Source: G963665005 sp963665005
GTDB lineage: Bacteria; Bacillota; Clostridia; Christensenellales; SZUA-584
Direction: 5' to 3'
Length of the DNA: 64,000 bases
Assembly (NCBI GenBank): GCA_963665005.2
Contig: CAXXTQ010000001.1
Coordinates: forward strand, 1,488,001-1,552,000
A model generated the notes under the pieces. That model saw only the letters and a program-made list of their open reading frames with translations, was not told the DNA's origin and did not search any database. Both the position numbers and the translations under genes were made by a program. This document shows, one piece after another, positions 16,611 through 25,598 of this stretch; the first letter of the stretch is position 1, and every line of letters starts with the position of its first letter.

Positions 16611-17432
16611 TTGTGGATAATAGATAACTTAGAAAACGCACTCAAAACATGGAATGAGAAATTAGCAGAAATATGGAGTCTGATTACGCAGTCCCCACAA
16701 ACTTTTCGTGGCGGTAATATCTGGGATGTCATCGTAGGGATAAATGGAGCATTGCAAGCAATAGGGTATGCTTTGTTAGTCTTGTTTTTTGTTGTGGGCA
16801 TGGTAAAGAGCACGGCCAATTTGCAGGAAATAAAAAGGCCCGAAGTGGCTTTGCGTCTTTTCATTCGCTTTGCTCTGGCAAAGGCGGCTGTTACGTGGGG
16901 AATGGAAATACTCACAAGTATATTTCAAATATGCCAAGGTATTGTGCAGACCGCCGCAGGTAGTATGGGCATCGCTACGGAAGTTACATTGCCTGCTGAG
17001 ATGGTAGACGCAGTTAGCAATTTGGGATTTTTTGAAAAAATACCGATATGGGCAGTCAGCTTAATCGGTTCGCTGTTTATAATCATCTTGTCATTCATCA
17101 TGCTGATGACTGTTTACGGCAGATTTTTTAAACTATATTTGTACACAGCCATCGCCCCGATACCCTTATCCAGTTTTGCAGGAGAAGGAACATCAAGTAT
17201 GGGTAAAGCATTCTTAAAGAGTTATGCAGGCGTTTGCTTAGAAGGCGCAATTATAGTCCTTGCTTGTGTAATATTTTCCGTATTTGCAGCTTCGCCGCCC
17301 AATGTTGATATGGATATGTCAGCTTCAAAGATCGTTTGGGCGTACATGGGTGAAATGATATTTAATTTATTGGTACTTGTAGGAACGGTAAAAATGGCAG
17401 ACAAGATCGTGAAAGAGATGTTAGGATTTTGA
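16611..17432 (+). CDS. VirB6/TrbL-like conjugation membrane protein
   Basis: 273 residues with six or so membrane helices: near 40-65, 85-105, 140-165, 175-195 and two in the C-terminal third. The order after the VirB2-like gene and before PrgI is that of Gram-positive type IV secretion loci, where this protein forms the inner channel. The TTG start at 16611 follows AAGGAGGTG; no ATG is better placed. Confidence 0.75.
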   Translation: MWIIDNLENALKTWNEKLAEIWSLITQSPQTFRGGNIWDVIVGINGALQAIGYALLVLFFVVGMVKSTANLQEIKRPEVALRLFIRFALAKAAVTWGMEILTSIFQICQGIVQTAAGSMGIATEVTLPAEMVDAVSNLGFFEKIPIWAVSLIGSLFIIILSFIMLMTVYGRFFKLYLYTAIAPIPLSSFAGEGTSSMGKAFLKSYAGVCLEGAIIVLACVIFSVFAASPPNVDMDMSASKIVWAYMGEMIFNLLVLVGTVKMADKIVKEMLGF

Positions 17433-17464
17433 TTTTTATATAAGAAATCAAAAAATAAGCAATT

Positions 17465-17485
17465 GCACCTATTGGTGCTTTTTTT
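17465..17485 (+). terminator. Attenuator-like terminator hairpin before the PrgI gene
   Basis: GCACC (17465-17469) pairs with GGTGC (17474-17478), followed by seven T. It lies inside the conjugation operon directly upstream of the PrgI ribosome binding site, so it would reduce expression of the ATPase genes relative to the channel genes. Confidence 0.5.
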
Positions 17486-17495
17486 GGAGGAAAAA

Positions 17496-17975
17496 ATGGA
17501 AATTAAAATACCCCGTGAGGTTAGAAAATATAAGGAAACAATTTTCTTCGGACTGTCCATGCGGCAGTTTTTTTGCAGCGCAATAGCAGTTGGTATAGCT
17601 GTACTTGCATATTTTGCATTACGTGAGACTCTAGGGAATGAAGGCGTATCATGGATATGCATATTGGTTGCCCTGCCCATAGCATTAATAGGCTTTGTAA
17701 CCTATCACGAAATGACACTTGAACATTTTATTATGGTATGGATTAAGTCTGAATGGTTAATGCCAAAACGCCTGTATTTCAAATCAGATAACTATATGTA
17801 CACGGCATATGAAAAATTAAAAGTAGATAAAAAACAGCAACAGAAAACACAAAAGCGAATAGAAACAATTGAACGTTTGAAAAACGGGGTTAAGAAAATT
17901 CAAGCTATGATTGTAAAATATTTTGCTTTAGCAAAACGATATATTCAAAATCGAATAAATTGGAGGAAAAAATAG
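17496..17975 (+). CDS. PrgI-family conjugation protein
   Basis: 159 residues. Starts MEIKIPREVRKYKETIFFGLSMRQ, the PrgI-family opening, then two hydrophobic helices (residues 30-48 and 53-70) and a basic C-terminal tail. PrgI proteins are VirB3-like partners of the VirB4 ATPase. ATG at 17496 follows TTTGGAGG; the VirB4 gene starts 1 bp after the stop. Confidence 0.8.
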   Translation: MEIKIPREVRKYKETIFFGLSMRQFFCSAIAVGIAVLAYFALRETLGNEGVSWICILVALPIALIGFVTYHEMTLEHFIMVWIKSEWLMPKRLYFKSDNYMYTAYEKLKVDKKQQQKTQKRIETIERLKNGVKKIQAMIVKYFALAKRYIQNRINWRKK

Positions 17976-17976
17976 A

Positions 17977-19833
17977 ATGTTTAATACGTTTAGGAGGATA
18001 AAGCAAGCTGAAAAAGAGGGATTGAACATTCCAAAGAGCGTGCAACAAGCCATTCCCATCACAAAGGTGTATGAGGATGGTATTTTTAAAGTGGGCAATA
18101 ACTTCTCAAAAACCCTACGGTTTACGGATATAAATTATCGTGTTGCCAGTAAAGATGATCAGATGGATATGTTTATGAGATTCTGCGATTTAATTAACAG
18201 CATTGAGAGCGAAGCAGTAACAAAAATCACCATCAACAACAGGCGATTAAACCGCAAAGATTTTAAGCAGCGGATACTGCTGCCTGAAAAGGACGATTTC
18301 TTAGAAAAATACAGACATGAGTATAATGAGATGCTGATGGATAAGGCGACAAAATCAAGCAACTCTATGGTACAGGAGAAATACATTACGGTTTCCTCTG
18401 CTAAAAAGAATGTAGTTGAAGCGAGAGCGTTGTTTTCAAGGTTCACTACGGATATTTCATCCTACCTGTCCAAGCTATCCAGCAGGTCGCAAGAGCTTGA
18501 TGCTGTTGAAAAACTACGTATATTCCACGATTTCTATAGACTGGGCGAAGAAACCCATTACCACTTTGACTTGAAACAAGCAATACGTAAAGGGCATGAT
18601 TTTAGGGATTATATCTGCCCGGACAGTATGGAGTTTAATAAAAACTATCTAAAGATTGGCGATAAGTATTGCAGGACATTTTATATGCGTGAATTTGCAA
18701 GTTTCATTAAGGATACTATGATAACCGAATTTATGGACTTGCTAAAGAATATGATGTTGTCCATTGATATGCTTCCCATTCCTACAGACGAAGCGGTGCA
18801 GATTATTAACAAGCTCATATTGGGGGTAGAAACAGATAAGGCGAGGTTTACTAGAAAGCAGTCTCAAAACGGCAACTTCACAGCAGATATACCGTATGAC
18901 CTTGAACAACGTTCAAAGGAACTCCATGAGTTTATGGATGACCTTACTTCTCGTGATCAAAGAATGTTGCTTGCAACAATAACCATCGTTTTAGTTGCAG
19001 ATAATTTGGAAGAGCTGGACGAGGATACCGAGAGCGTTTTGTCCATTGGCAGAAAGCATATTTGCCAATTTGCTTCTCTCACTTTTCAGCAAGAGGAAGG
19101 GTTATATACGGTTTTGCCATTCGGTATGCACAAACTACCGTTTAAATGGCGTACTTTGACAACAGAGTCCACGGCTGTATTGATGCCATTCAATACAATG
19201 GACATACAGGATGAAAGTGGTATTTATTACGGTCTTAACGTCATTTCAAAGAACATGATAATAGCGGACAGGCGAAAACTGCTCAATGCAAATGGTTTTA
19301 TTTTGGGAGTAAGCGGAAGCGGTAAATCGTTCAAAGCTAAAGAAGAAATGATTGCTTTGATGCTCCGTGGTGATGTAGATATTATTTGTATCGACCCTGA
19401 GAACGAGTATGCAAACCTCTTTAGAGCCATGAATGGCGAAGTAATTAAAATATCCGCAGGAAGCAATAATCATATCAATGCCATGGATTTGAGCCGTGAG
19501 TATGGCGGAGATGAAAATCCCATCATTTTAAAGAGTGAGTTTATACTTTCGCTTATTGAACAGCTTGTAGGAACAGGTAAGCTGAACGCAAAGGAAAAGA
19601 GCATTATTGACCGTTGTACGGCTAATGTATACAGAGAGTACATAAATAATAATTTTGAAGGCTTACCGCCAACATTAAAAGACTTTAGGCAGGATATGCC
19701 ATACTTGTTCGTGAAGAGTTCAGTTGCCCATAAAATTCACGAACAGGGACACGATCAACTGGACTTTTCTTTAATTAATCGGAAAGTTTGGGCTAGAGGT
19801 GTTATGGAAAATTCTATAATGCTAATAAGCTGA
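17977..19833 (+). pseudogene. VirB4-type conjugation ATPase, 5' part (interrupted)
   Basis: The first 572 codons are a normal Gram-positive VirB4: N-terminal VirB4 domain, then Walker A GVSGSGKSF near residue 445 and the downstream CIDPENEYANLF block typical of this family. After TLKDFRQ (about 19692) the homology stops, and 47 unrelated codons lead to a stop at 19833. The missing C-terminal 205 codons, including Walker B IYIDEIYLLF, are found 26 kb away at 45867-46484. Fusing the two at the shared GG gives TLKDFRQELLKQDEPEA without a break. The channel-energising ATPase is thus inactive unless the insertion excises. Confidence 0.85.
19692..19745 (+). other. Left attachment junction (attL-like) in virB4
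   Basis: Core GGA at 19692-19694 is shared with the right junction (45866-45868). On the element side lies a perfect 10-bp inverted repeat, TGTTCGTGAA (19706-19715) and TTCACGAACA (19736-19745), plausibly a recombinase binding site. A 2-bp GG or GA core is what large serine recombinases of the TnpX/TndX type leave behind. Confidence 0.7.
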
Positions 19834-20025
19834 GCTAAGTAGCGAAAGCAATGGAGTATAGGGGAAGACATCCATGCACTCTCCATACATACACTACCTA
19901 AAAGGCGTTTTTGAATTATGGGAGCATTAAAAATTTTAATATAATAAGGAAAATTATTAAAGTTGATGTTGTGCTAATTAAATAAAGGTTGTATGATACA
20001 AAAGTAGAACATGATCTAAGAATAC

Positions 20026-20039
20026 AAAACGAATGTTTT
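20026..20039. promoter_or_regulatory. Possible autoregulatory operator of the GntR/LacI-type repressor
   Basis: AAAAC-gaat-GTTTT dyad 30 bp upstream of the repressor gene, similar to the perfect palindrome GAAAACATGTTTTC in front of the operon it probably controls. Nothing else recognisable was seen in 19834-20068. Confidence 0.4.
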
Positions 20040-20068
20040 AATATGTATATACAAAAGGAGTTAATAGT

Positions 20069-21145
20069 ATGAGTGAGGGACCCAAATATCAGAAACTTGC
20101 AGGTATAATTAGAGATAATATTGAGAAAGGACTATATATCGATGGTCATGTACTGGATACTGAAAATGAGCTTGCAAAAAAATATGATATGAGTCGGCAG
20201 ACTGTACGTCAGGCGCTTGGACTTTTAGAATCAGAAGGGATACTAGAGAGAAGAAGGGGCAGTGGTACTTATGTAAAACAAAAGACAGTATCTCGGGAAA
20301 AAACGATGACCGTTGGTCTCATTATGTCATACATGACTGAGTATATATATCCAACAGTTGTGCAGGGCATAGAGGCTGAACTCGCGCTAAACGGGTATTC
20401 TATGAAGCTGTCTTTTACGGCAAATAACGTGGGAAATGAACGTAATTTATTAAAAAGTTACCTTAAGAACCCCGTTGATGGGGTGATAGTGGAGACAACA
20501 ATGCCCAGCTTACCTAATCCAAACTTATCAATTTATCAAGAACTATCTAATATGGGGATACCATATATATTTATTAACGGATACTATCCACAACTTCACG
20601 GTGCGGCATATGTTATTTTAGATAGCTATACGGCTGGAAAGAAAGCTACTGAATACCTAATAAAAAAAGGACATAAACACATAGCTGGTATATTTAAAGC
20701 GGATGCAATAAATGGTATGGAGCGTTATCAAGCTTATTTAGAGAGTTTACTGGAACATAAGTTGACTGTCCGTAATGAACGCATATTTTGGTACAGGAAG
20801 GACAATCAGGATTATATTTTTGAGGGTACTTATAAATCTAAGTTTTTGGAAGCAATAGAGGACTGCAGCGCAATTGTTTGCTATAACGATGAAATTGCCG
20901 TCAGCATTGTTGAACTTCTAAAAAAAGCAGGTAGAAAGGTTCCGGAGGATATTTCAATTATAAGCTTTGACAACAGTGCATACAGCGATGTCTGTAGTGT
21001 AAAGTTAACTTCATTAAACCATCCGAAAGAAGAACTTGGCAGGGTAGCCGCAAGACAGTTATTAAATATGATTAATGGTAGGCATGGAGAGCAAATTAAA
21101 ATGCCCATGGAGATAATTGAAAAGGAAAGCATTATTAAAATCTAG
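20069..21145 (+). CDS. GntR-type DNA-binding / LacI-type sensor repressor (AraR-like)
   Basis: 358 residues. N-terminal winged helix of GntR type at about 5-72 (ENELAKKYDMSRQTVRQALGLLESEGILERRRGSGTYV), followed by a periplasmic-binding-protein-like sensor domain typical of LacI/AraR regulators (TVGLIMSYMTEYIYPTVVQGIE..., ending in DISIISFDNS and LTSLNHPKEELGRVAARQLLNMI). This domain fusion is the AraR class, repressors of sugar catabolism released by a pentose or related ligand. It lies directly before the catabolic cluster and probably controls it through the palindrome at 21304-21317. Preceded by AAAAGGAG. Confidence 0.88.
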   Translation: MSEGPKYQKLAGIIRDNIEKGLYIDGHVLDTENELAKKYDMSRQTVRQALGLLESEGILERRRGSGTYVKQKTVSREKTMTVGLIMSYMTEYIYPTVVQGIEAELALNGYSMKLSFTANNVGNERNLLKSYLKNPVDGVIVETTMPSLPNPNLSIYQELSNMGIPYIFINGYYPQLHGAAYVILDSYTAGKKATEYLIKKGHKHIAGIFKADAINGMERYQAYLESLLEHKLTVRNERIFWYRKDNQDYIFEGTYKSKFLEAIEDCSAIVCYNDEIAVSIVELLKKAGRKVPEDISIISFDNSAYSDVCSVKLTSLNHPKEELGRVAARQLLNMINGRHGEQIKMPMEIIEKESIIKI

Positions 21146-21249
21146 TGGAATAGAAGCTTTATTTAGAATGTGTACGCACATATAAACAAATATATATTAG
21201 AAATAAAGACAAATCAAAAACAAATATATAAAAATCGGACAAAAAAGTA

Positions 21250-21317
21250 TTGACAAATCCTTTAATTTAATTATACTATACATATAAATTAAGTACCTTT
21301 ACTGAAAACATGTTTTC
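21250..21317 (+). promoter_or_regulatory. Promoter and palindromic operator of the catabolic cluster
   Basis: TTGACA (21250-21255) and TATACT (21272-21277) are 16 bp apart, a near-consensus sigma-A promoter. The perfect 14-bp palindrome GAAAACATGTTTTC at 21304-21317 lies downstream of the start site, a repressing position for the GntR/LacI-type regulator. Confidence 0.7.
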
Positions 21318-21340
21318 GAAATTTTCAACTAAGAAAGGAT

Positions 21341-22252
21341 ATGAAAATACTTATGAAGAAACCCGAAGGAATTTTCCCGCCAATGTTTACGGTGTGGGAT
21401 AAAAATGAGGCTTATGATCTAAAAGGTCAGGAGCGTTACATGAGGTGGCTTATCGACAATGGCGCTCAGTCGCTTGTTGCATGCGGAAGCACTGGAGAAA
21501 ATATGGCCATGAGGACGGCCGACCAGCAGCAGGTTATCGAACATGCGGTTAAGGCAGTAGCCGGCGAAGTTCCGATTTATGCCGGCACAGGCAAATACTC
21601 CACTATTGAAACACTTGAATTGAGCCAGTTTTCCAAGAAAGCTGGCGTAGATGGGCTCATGGTATTGCTTCCCTTCTACTTCAAACCATATAAGGAAGCG
21701 GCCATGAATCATCTGCGCACGATCTATAAAGAAACAAGTCTGCCGATCATTCTGTACAATAACCCGTGGTTTGCCGGTTATGAACTGACCGCCCATGAGA
21801 CTTCCGTTCTTGCCAAAGAAGGCGTACTGATCGGCGTTAAGGCTGCGCATGGTGACGCGAACCGCGTATCAGATATGCGCTACTTTTGCGGTGAAGATTT
21901 CATCATATTCTATGGACACGACTATGCGGCGCTTCAGGGAATTGCATCGGGTGCAAACGGCTGGTTATCCGGTTTTCCGTCCACGTTCCCGAAACAGTGC
22001 AGAGAGCTGCAGGATGCGATACTTGTTGACAAAGACCTCGTAAAAGCACAGAAGATTTGGAATAAATTCATACCATTTGTGGACACGTTCATGGCCCCCG
22101 AAGTCAACGCAAAAGTCCACTGGCTTGAAATGCTGAAATGGTGCGTCTGTGAACAGGGCTGCGACGTAGGTGTTCCGAGAAGGCCGCTGAAAGAGCTTGA
22201 TAATAACTATAAGAAACTTCTGAAAAAACCGCTTGAAATTTTGCTGGGTTAA
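21341..22252 (+). CDS. Dihydrodipicolinate synthase / N-acetylneuraminate lyase-family aldolase
   Basis: 303 residues, normal for the DapA/NanA superfamily. Visible features: GSTGEN near residue 47, YNNPWF with the catalytic tyrosine near 132, and the Schiff-base lysine in GVKAAHGD near 165. Members cleave or form carbon-carbon bonds using pyruvate; in catabolic clusters they often act on keto-deoxy sugar acids. First enzyme gene after the promoter. Either ATG at 21341 or the one 12 bp later could be used; the later one gives the more usual start, MKKPEGIFPP. The specific substrate is unknown. Confidence 0.85.
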   Translation: MKILMKKPEGIFPPMFTVWDKNEAYDLKGQERYMRWLIDNGAQSLVACGSTGENMAMRTADQQQVIEHAVKAVAGEVPIYAGTGKYSTIETLELSQFSKKAGVDGLMVLLPFYFKPYKEAAMNHLRTIYKETSLPIILYNNPWFAGYELTAHETSVLAKEGVLIGVKAAHGDANRVSDMRYFCGEDFIIFYGHDYAALQGIASGANGWLSGFPSTFPKQCRELQDAILVDKDLVKAQKIWNKFIPFVDTFMAPEVNAKVHWLEMLKWCVCEQGCDVGVPRRPLKELDNNYKKLLKKPLEILLG

Positions 22253-22266
22253 GCACCTGTAAACTA

Positions 22267-22367
22267 GAAGGTGAAGGTGCAGCGGCTACAAAAAAATCAT
22301 TAGTTTGGATTCAATGAAATGATCTGACAGCTTGAAAAGGACAATCGACGCTGCACTTTACCCTTCC
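22267..22367. repeat. Imperfect inverted repeat, MITE-like or intercistronic hairpin
   Basis: GAAGGTGAAGGTGCAGCG (22267-22284) is nearly complementary to 22349-22367, with GTGCAGCG/CGCTGCAC perfect and an inner ATCATT/AATGAT stem. It fills the gap between the aldolase and oxidoreductase genes. It could be a small non-autonomous insertion or a transcript-processing structure. Confidence 0.45.
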
Positions 22368-22494
22368 CTTAAGGTAACGTAAACGAAAAAAGAATAATTT
22401 TTATTAAAAGAAAAATGAAATAGGAGTAAGTGCATTAATTGTATTTGTAAAGAAAGGGTAGATATACTGCTTCGTCTTAAAGAAGGAAAGATAC

Positions 22495-23696
22495 ATGAAA
22501 GATATTAAATCTATAACAAATGCATCGGGGAAATATGATATCATCGTGATAGGTGGGGGAATCGCTGGAGTAAGCGCGGCAGTATCAGCAAAACGACAGG
22601 GAATGAAAGTTCTGAGCGTTGAAAAGAGCATCATGTTAGGTGGACTTGCTACACTTGGCAATATTGCTTTCTACCTGCCTCTTTGTGATGGAAGAGGGAA
22701 TCAAGTGGTGGGAGGACTCGCCGAAGAATTACTGTATGAATCAATTAGGTATGGCTATGGGAATTTAGATGATCACTGGAATAAAAAAACAGAGAAACGT
22801 GCTGAGAAATGGAACGCCAGATATAAAACAATATTTTCACCACCAGAGTTTGTTATTGCACTTGATGAGTTGATAGTGCGGGAAGGCATTGATTTATTAT
22901 TTGATACGGTATTCAGCGAACCTGTTATGGATGGAGGGCTTTGTAGAGGTATTTTTGTAGAAACAAAGCTAGGTCGAAAATATTATGAGGCATCAGCATT
23001 CGTTGACGCGACAGGTGATGGAGATTTATTTAGAAGAGCCGGTGCTGATTTTGAGTTTGAAAAAAATTGGCCTGTTTGTTGGGGCTATTCAGTAAGTATA
23101 GACAGTATTAAGAATGCGATAGAAAAGCGAGATGTAAAATACGCTGTAAAACTTGAAACACGAGCCGAATTGCATAGCGGTATAAATCCGAAAGATTGGG
23201 TTTATACTTTGAAGGATATAACTAAATTCATACTTGATGGTAGACAGATACTTAAAAAAGATATCCTATCAGATAAAAAGCAAAAAACACTGGTCAATCT
23301 TCCGGGCATGCCACAATTTCGGACAACTTACCGGTTAATAGGTGCATACGATCTTGCTGATGCCGATGTAAATAAGAAATTTGATGATTCAATAGGGGTA
23401 ATAAGTGATTGGCGGCCATCGGGTAATTACTGCGAGATCCCCTATCCTTCTTTGATATCACCTAAATTAGATAATATTTTAGTGGCAGGGAGATGTATTG
23501 CTGCTAAAGGAGAAGCAAGTGAAATAACACGACCGATCCCAGGAGTCGCGTAGATGGGCGAAGCCGTAGGGATTCAGCTGCAGAGATTATCAAACAAAAG
23601 AAGACAGTTCAAGAGTTGAATGTGTTGGACGTGCAACGGAAAATCGAAAAAGCAGGTGGCAGAATACATATTGAACAAAATACGTTTTGCTATTGA
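22495..23696 (+). pseudogene. FAD-dependent oxidoreductase with amber stop and frameshift
   Basis: The first 352 codons encode a Rossmann-type FAD protein (DIIVIGGGIAGVSAAVSAKRQG at 18-39, then VDATGDGDLFRRAGA), as in the FAD_oxidored family, ending at TAG (23551-23553) after RPIPGVA. Translation would continue in the same frame with MGEAVGI, the conserved next motif of the family. After a further 2-nt shift near 23570 the reading frame AAEIIKQKKTVQELNVLDVQ continues to TGA at 23694-23696. Two separate lesions thus remove the last 50 residues. The enzyme may be dead, or the stretch may carry sequencing errors. It would oxidise a substrate of the cluster. Confidence 0.75.
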
Positions 23697-23887
23697 TTTC
23701 ATTTTAATAAACGTTTCTTTGGGTCCGGAACCAAAGGATCAGTATTAATGAAGAAAGGAGTCGCTGCAAAATAATAGTGGAGTTTTTTATTTTCAAAATA
23801 AAACGGAAAATTGAAAAGGTAATCTGCGCCTTAACAGCCAATCGGCAGTTGTGTAAGCAGATAATCAAAAATAAAAGGAGAGAAAAT

Positions 23888-25009
23888 ATGAAGAAATTGT
23901 TGTGCATAGTACTTGCGATGATTATGGTGTGTGGTTTGGCAGCATGCTCAACATCGGGTGAAACAGTGACAGAAACGGCAGGAACCGAAGCAACGACAGA
24001 AGCTTCGCCGGAGACGACGGAAGCGGTTTCTGCTGAGACGACAAGCGAAGAATATACGGGTGAAGAGATTACTTTGACGTTTACAACTACTGCCATAGAA
24101 ACCGATATTATCGGGCAAGGTCTTTTGCTTTATAAAGATTTTATTGAAGACGCAACCAACGGAAAGGTGACATTAGAAATATATTTCAATTCTTCACTTG
24201 TTTCCAGCGCTGATGAGAGAGAGTATGTGATGAAGGGAAATGTTGATATGAATTTTGGCTATCCTGACTCATGGGGGGACTATATCCCAGCTTTTGATAC
24301 CTTTACAGTCCCTTTCTTATTCAAGAATAGTGATCATTATCTTGCATTTTATAATGGTGATTTGTTTCAGCAATTTTATGACAGCGCTAACGTAGAAGAT
24401 ATTATGGGAGTGCATATGTTAACTAGTTCTTCTTTTTATAGAGGAGGACGAACCATAAATCTAACAATGGATAAAAAAGTTACTAGTAGGGCTGACCTTG
24501 AGGGGATAAAGGTAAGGTTTCCAACAAGTGATGTGTGGTCATTTATTGGTGAATCAATGGGCGCAAATTCTGTTCCTTTAGCATGGAGTGAGGTTTATCT
24601 TGCTCTTCAGACCGGAACTCTTGAAGGACAGGATAATGGACTTTCATTAATAAGAAGTCAAAGTATATATGAAGTGACGAAAAGTGTAACATTAACAAAT
24701 CATATGATATCAACGGGTTGCTTTGAAATAAATGACGAAAAGTGGGAGAGTTTATCTCCAGAGCTACAGGAAATACTAACGGAAGGGGCACAAGAAGCGG
24801 CTAATTATATTACTGAACAGCATTTGGCAACCGAAGCTGAAGACATCGCATTCTTAGAAGAAAATGATGTAAACGTATACCAATTGACCGATGAGGAATT
24901 CGCCAGCTATAGTCAGGAAGTGCTGGACTATTATTTTGCAAATGGTGGAGTTGAGGTTGAAAATATCGACATGGACTTATATCAACAGATTAGTGATATG
25001 TCATATTAA
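23888..25009 (+). CDS. dctP: TRAP transporter substrate-binding lipoprotein (DctP family)
   Basis: 373 residues. Lipoprotein signal peptide MKKLLCIVLAMIMVCGLAAC, with the lipid-anchored Cys at position 20, then a Thr/Glu-rich linker to about residue 60 and the DctP domain (GQGLLLYKDFIEDATNGKVTLEIYFN..., LEGIKVRFPTSDVW, ALQTGTLEGQDN). The conserved Arg in LKVRxP-type motifs that binds the substrate carboxylate appears as KVRFP, so an organic or sugar acid is likely. The start at 23888 is set by AAAAGGAG and the signal peptide. It is followed by dctQ and dctM. Confidence 0.9.
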   Translation: MKKLLCIVLAMIMVCGLAACSTSGETVTETAGTEATTEASPETTEAVSAETTSEEYTGEEITLTFTTTAIETDIIGQGLLLYKDFIEDATNGKVTLEIYFNSSLVSSADEREYVMKGNVDMNFGYPDSWGDYIPAFDTFTVPFLFKNSDHYLAFYNGDLFQQFYDSANVEDIMGVHMLTSSSFYRGGRTINLTMDKKVTSRADLEGIKVRFPTSDVWSFIGESMGANSVPLAWSEVYLALQTGTLEGQDNGLSLIRSQSIYEVTKSVTLTNHMISTGCFEINDEKWESLSPELQEILTEGAQEAANYITEQHLATEAEDIAFLEENDVNVYQLTDEEFASYSQEVLDYYFANGGVEVENIDMDLYQQISDMSY

Positions 25010-25017
25010 TGAGGTTT

Positions 25018-25044
25018 ATGGGCGGATACAACGTATCCGCCCAT
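25018..25044 (+). promoter_or_regulatory. Strong intercistronic hairpin between dctP and dctQ
   Basis: ATGGGCGGATAC and GTATCCGCCCAT form a perfect 12-bp stem with a 3-nt loop 9 bp after the dctP stop, without a T-run. Such hairpins stabilise the upstream mRNA and raise binding-protein levels above the permease. Confidence 0.6.
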
Positions 25045-25090
25045 AAATTGTGGATGTTGAATACTGGATTGGTTATTATGGAGAGTAAAT

Positions 25091-25597
25091 ATGAGAGGAT
25101 TATTAAAAAAAGTTTACAATAAAACAGCTGATTTTTTTGAGTTATATATACCCGGAGTATTTTTTATTATCATGTTTATTTTTTATATTGTTATGATTGC
25201 ATATAGATATATATTTTATAAACAAATTAGTTCTATATTTGAGCTCAGTGTGATACTTTTTCTTTGGATTTGTGTACTATCTGCTTCTTACGGCGGACGT
25301 TCGAAAAAACATATAATGTTCGCAATATTGTATGACAAAGTATCCGAAAAAATTAAGCTGATATTCAGGCTTATTGGAAATCTGGTTATTATAATAACTT
25401 TTATAATATTAATTCCATTTACATATGAATCAAATTGCTTTTATGCAATAAAAAAATCATCTATGCTAAAGATACCGTTTAATGTTATTTATTTTCCTTT
25501 TATATTATTTTTAATTAGCACATTGATTCATTATTTTATTCTATTTATTAAAGATATCAAATTAATCAAGAACTTGTGGAAGGGACAACAGAAATAA
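25091..25597 (+). CDS. dctQ: TRAP transporter small permease (DctQ family)
   Basis: 168 residues with four hydrophobic helices (about 18-40, 50-70, 90-112 and 130-152), as for DctQ subunits, including a WICVLSASYGGR-like segment after helix 2 that corresponds to the family's conserved W..f.ga. region. It pairs with DctM in the membrane. ATG at 25091 follows GGAG. The dctM gene starts 1 bp after its stop. Confidence 0.8.
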   Translation: MRGLLKKVYNKTADFFELYIPGVFFIIMFIFYIVMIAYRYIFYKQISSIFELSVILFLWICVLSASYGGRSKKHIMFAILYDKVSEKIKLIFRLIGNLVIIITFIILIPFTYESNCFYAIKKSSMLKIPFNVIYFPFILFLISTLIHYFILFIKDIKLIKNLWKGQQK

Positions 25598-25598
25598 A

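Noticed and set aside
23551..23553. TAG in the FAD oxidoreductase read as pyrrolysine
   Set aside because: A frameshift follows within 20 bp, and this enzyme family has no known pyrrolysine members, so pseudogenisation or sequencing error is simpler.
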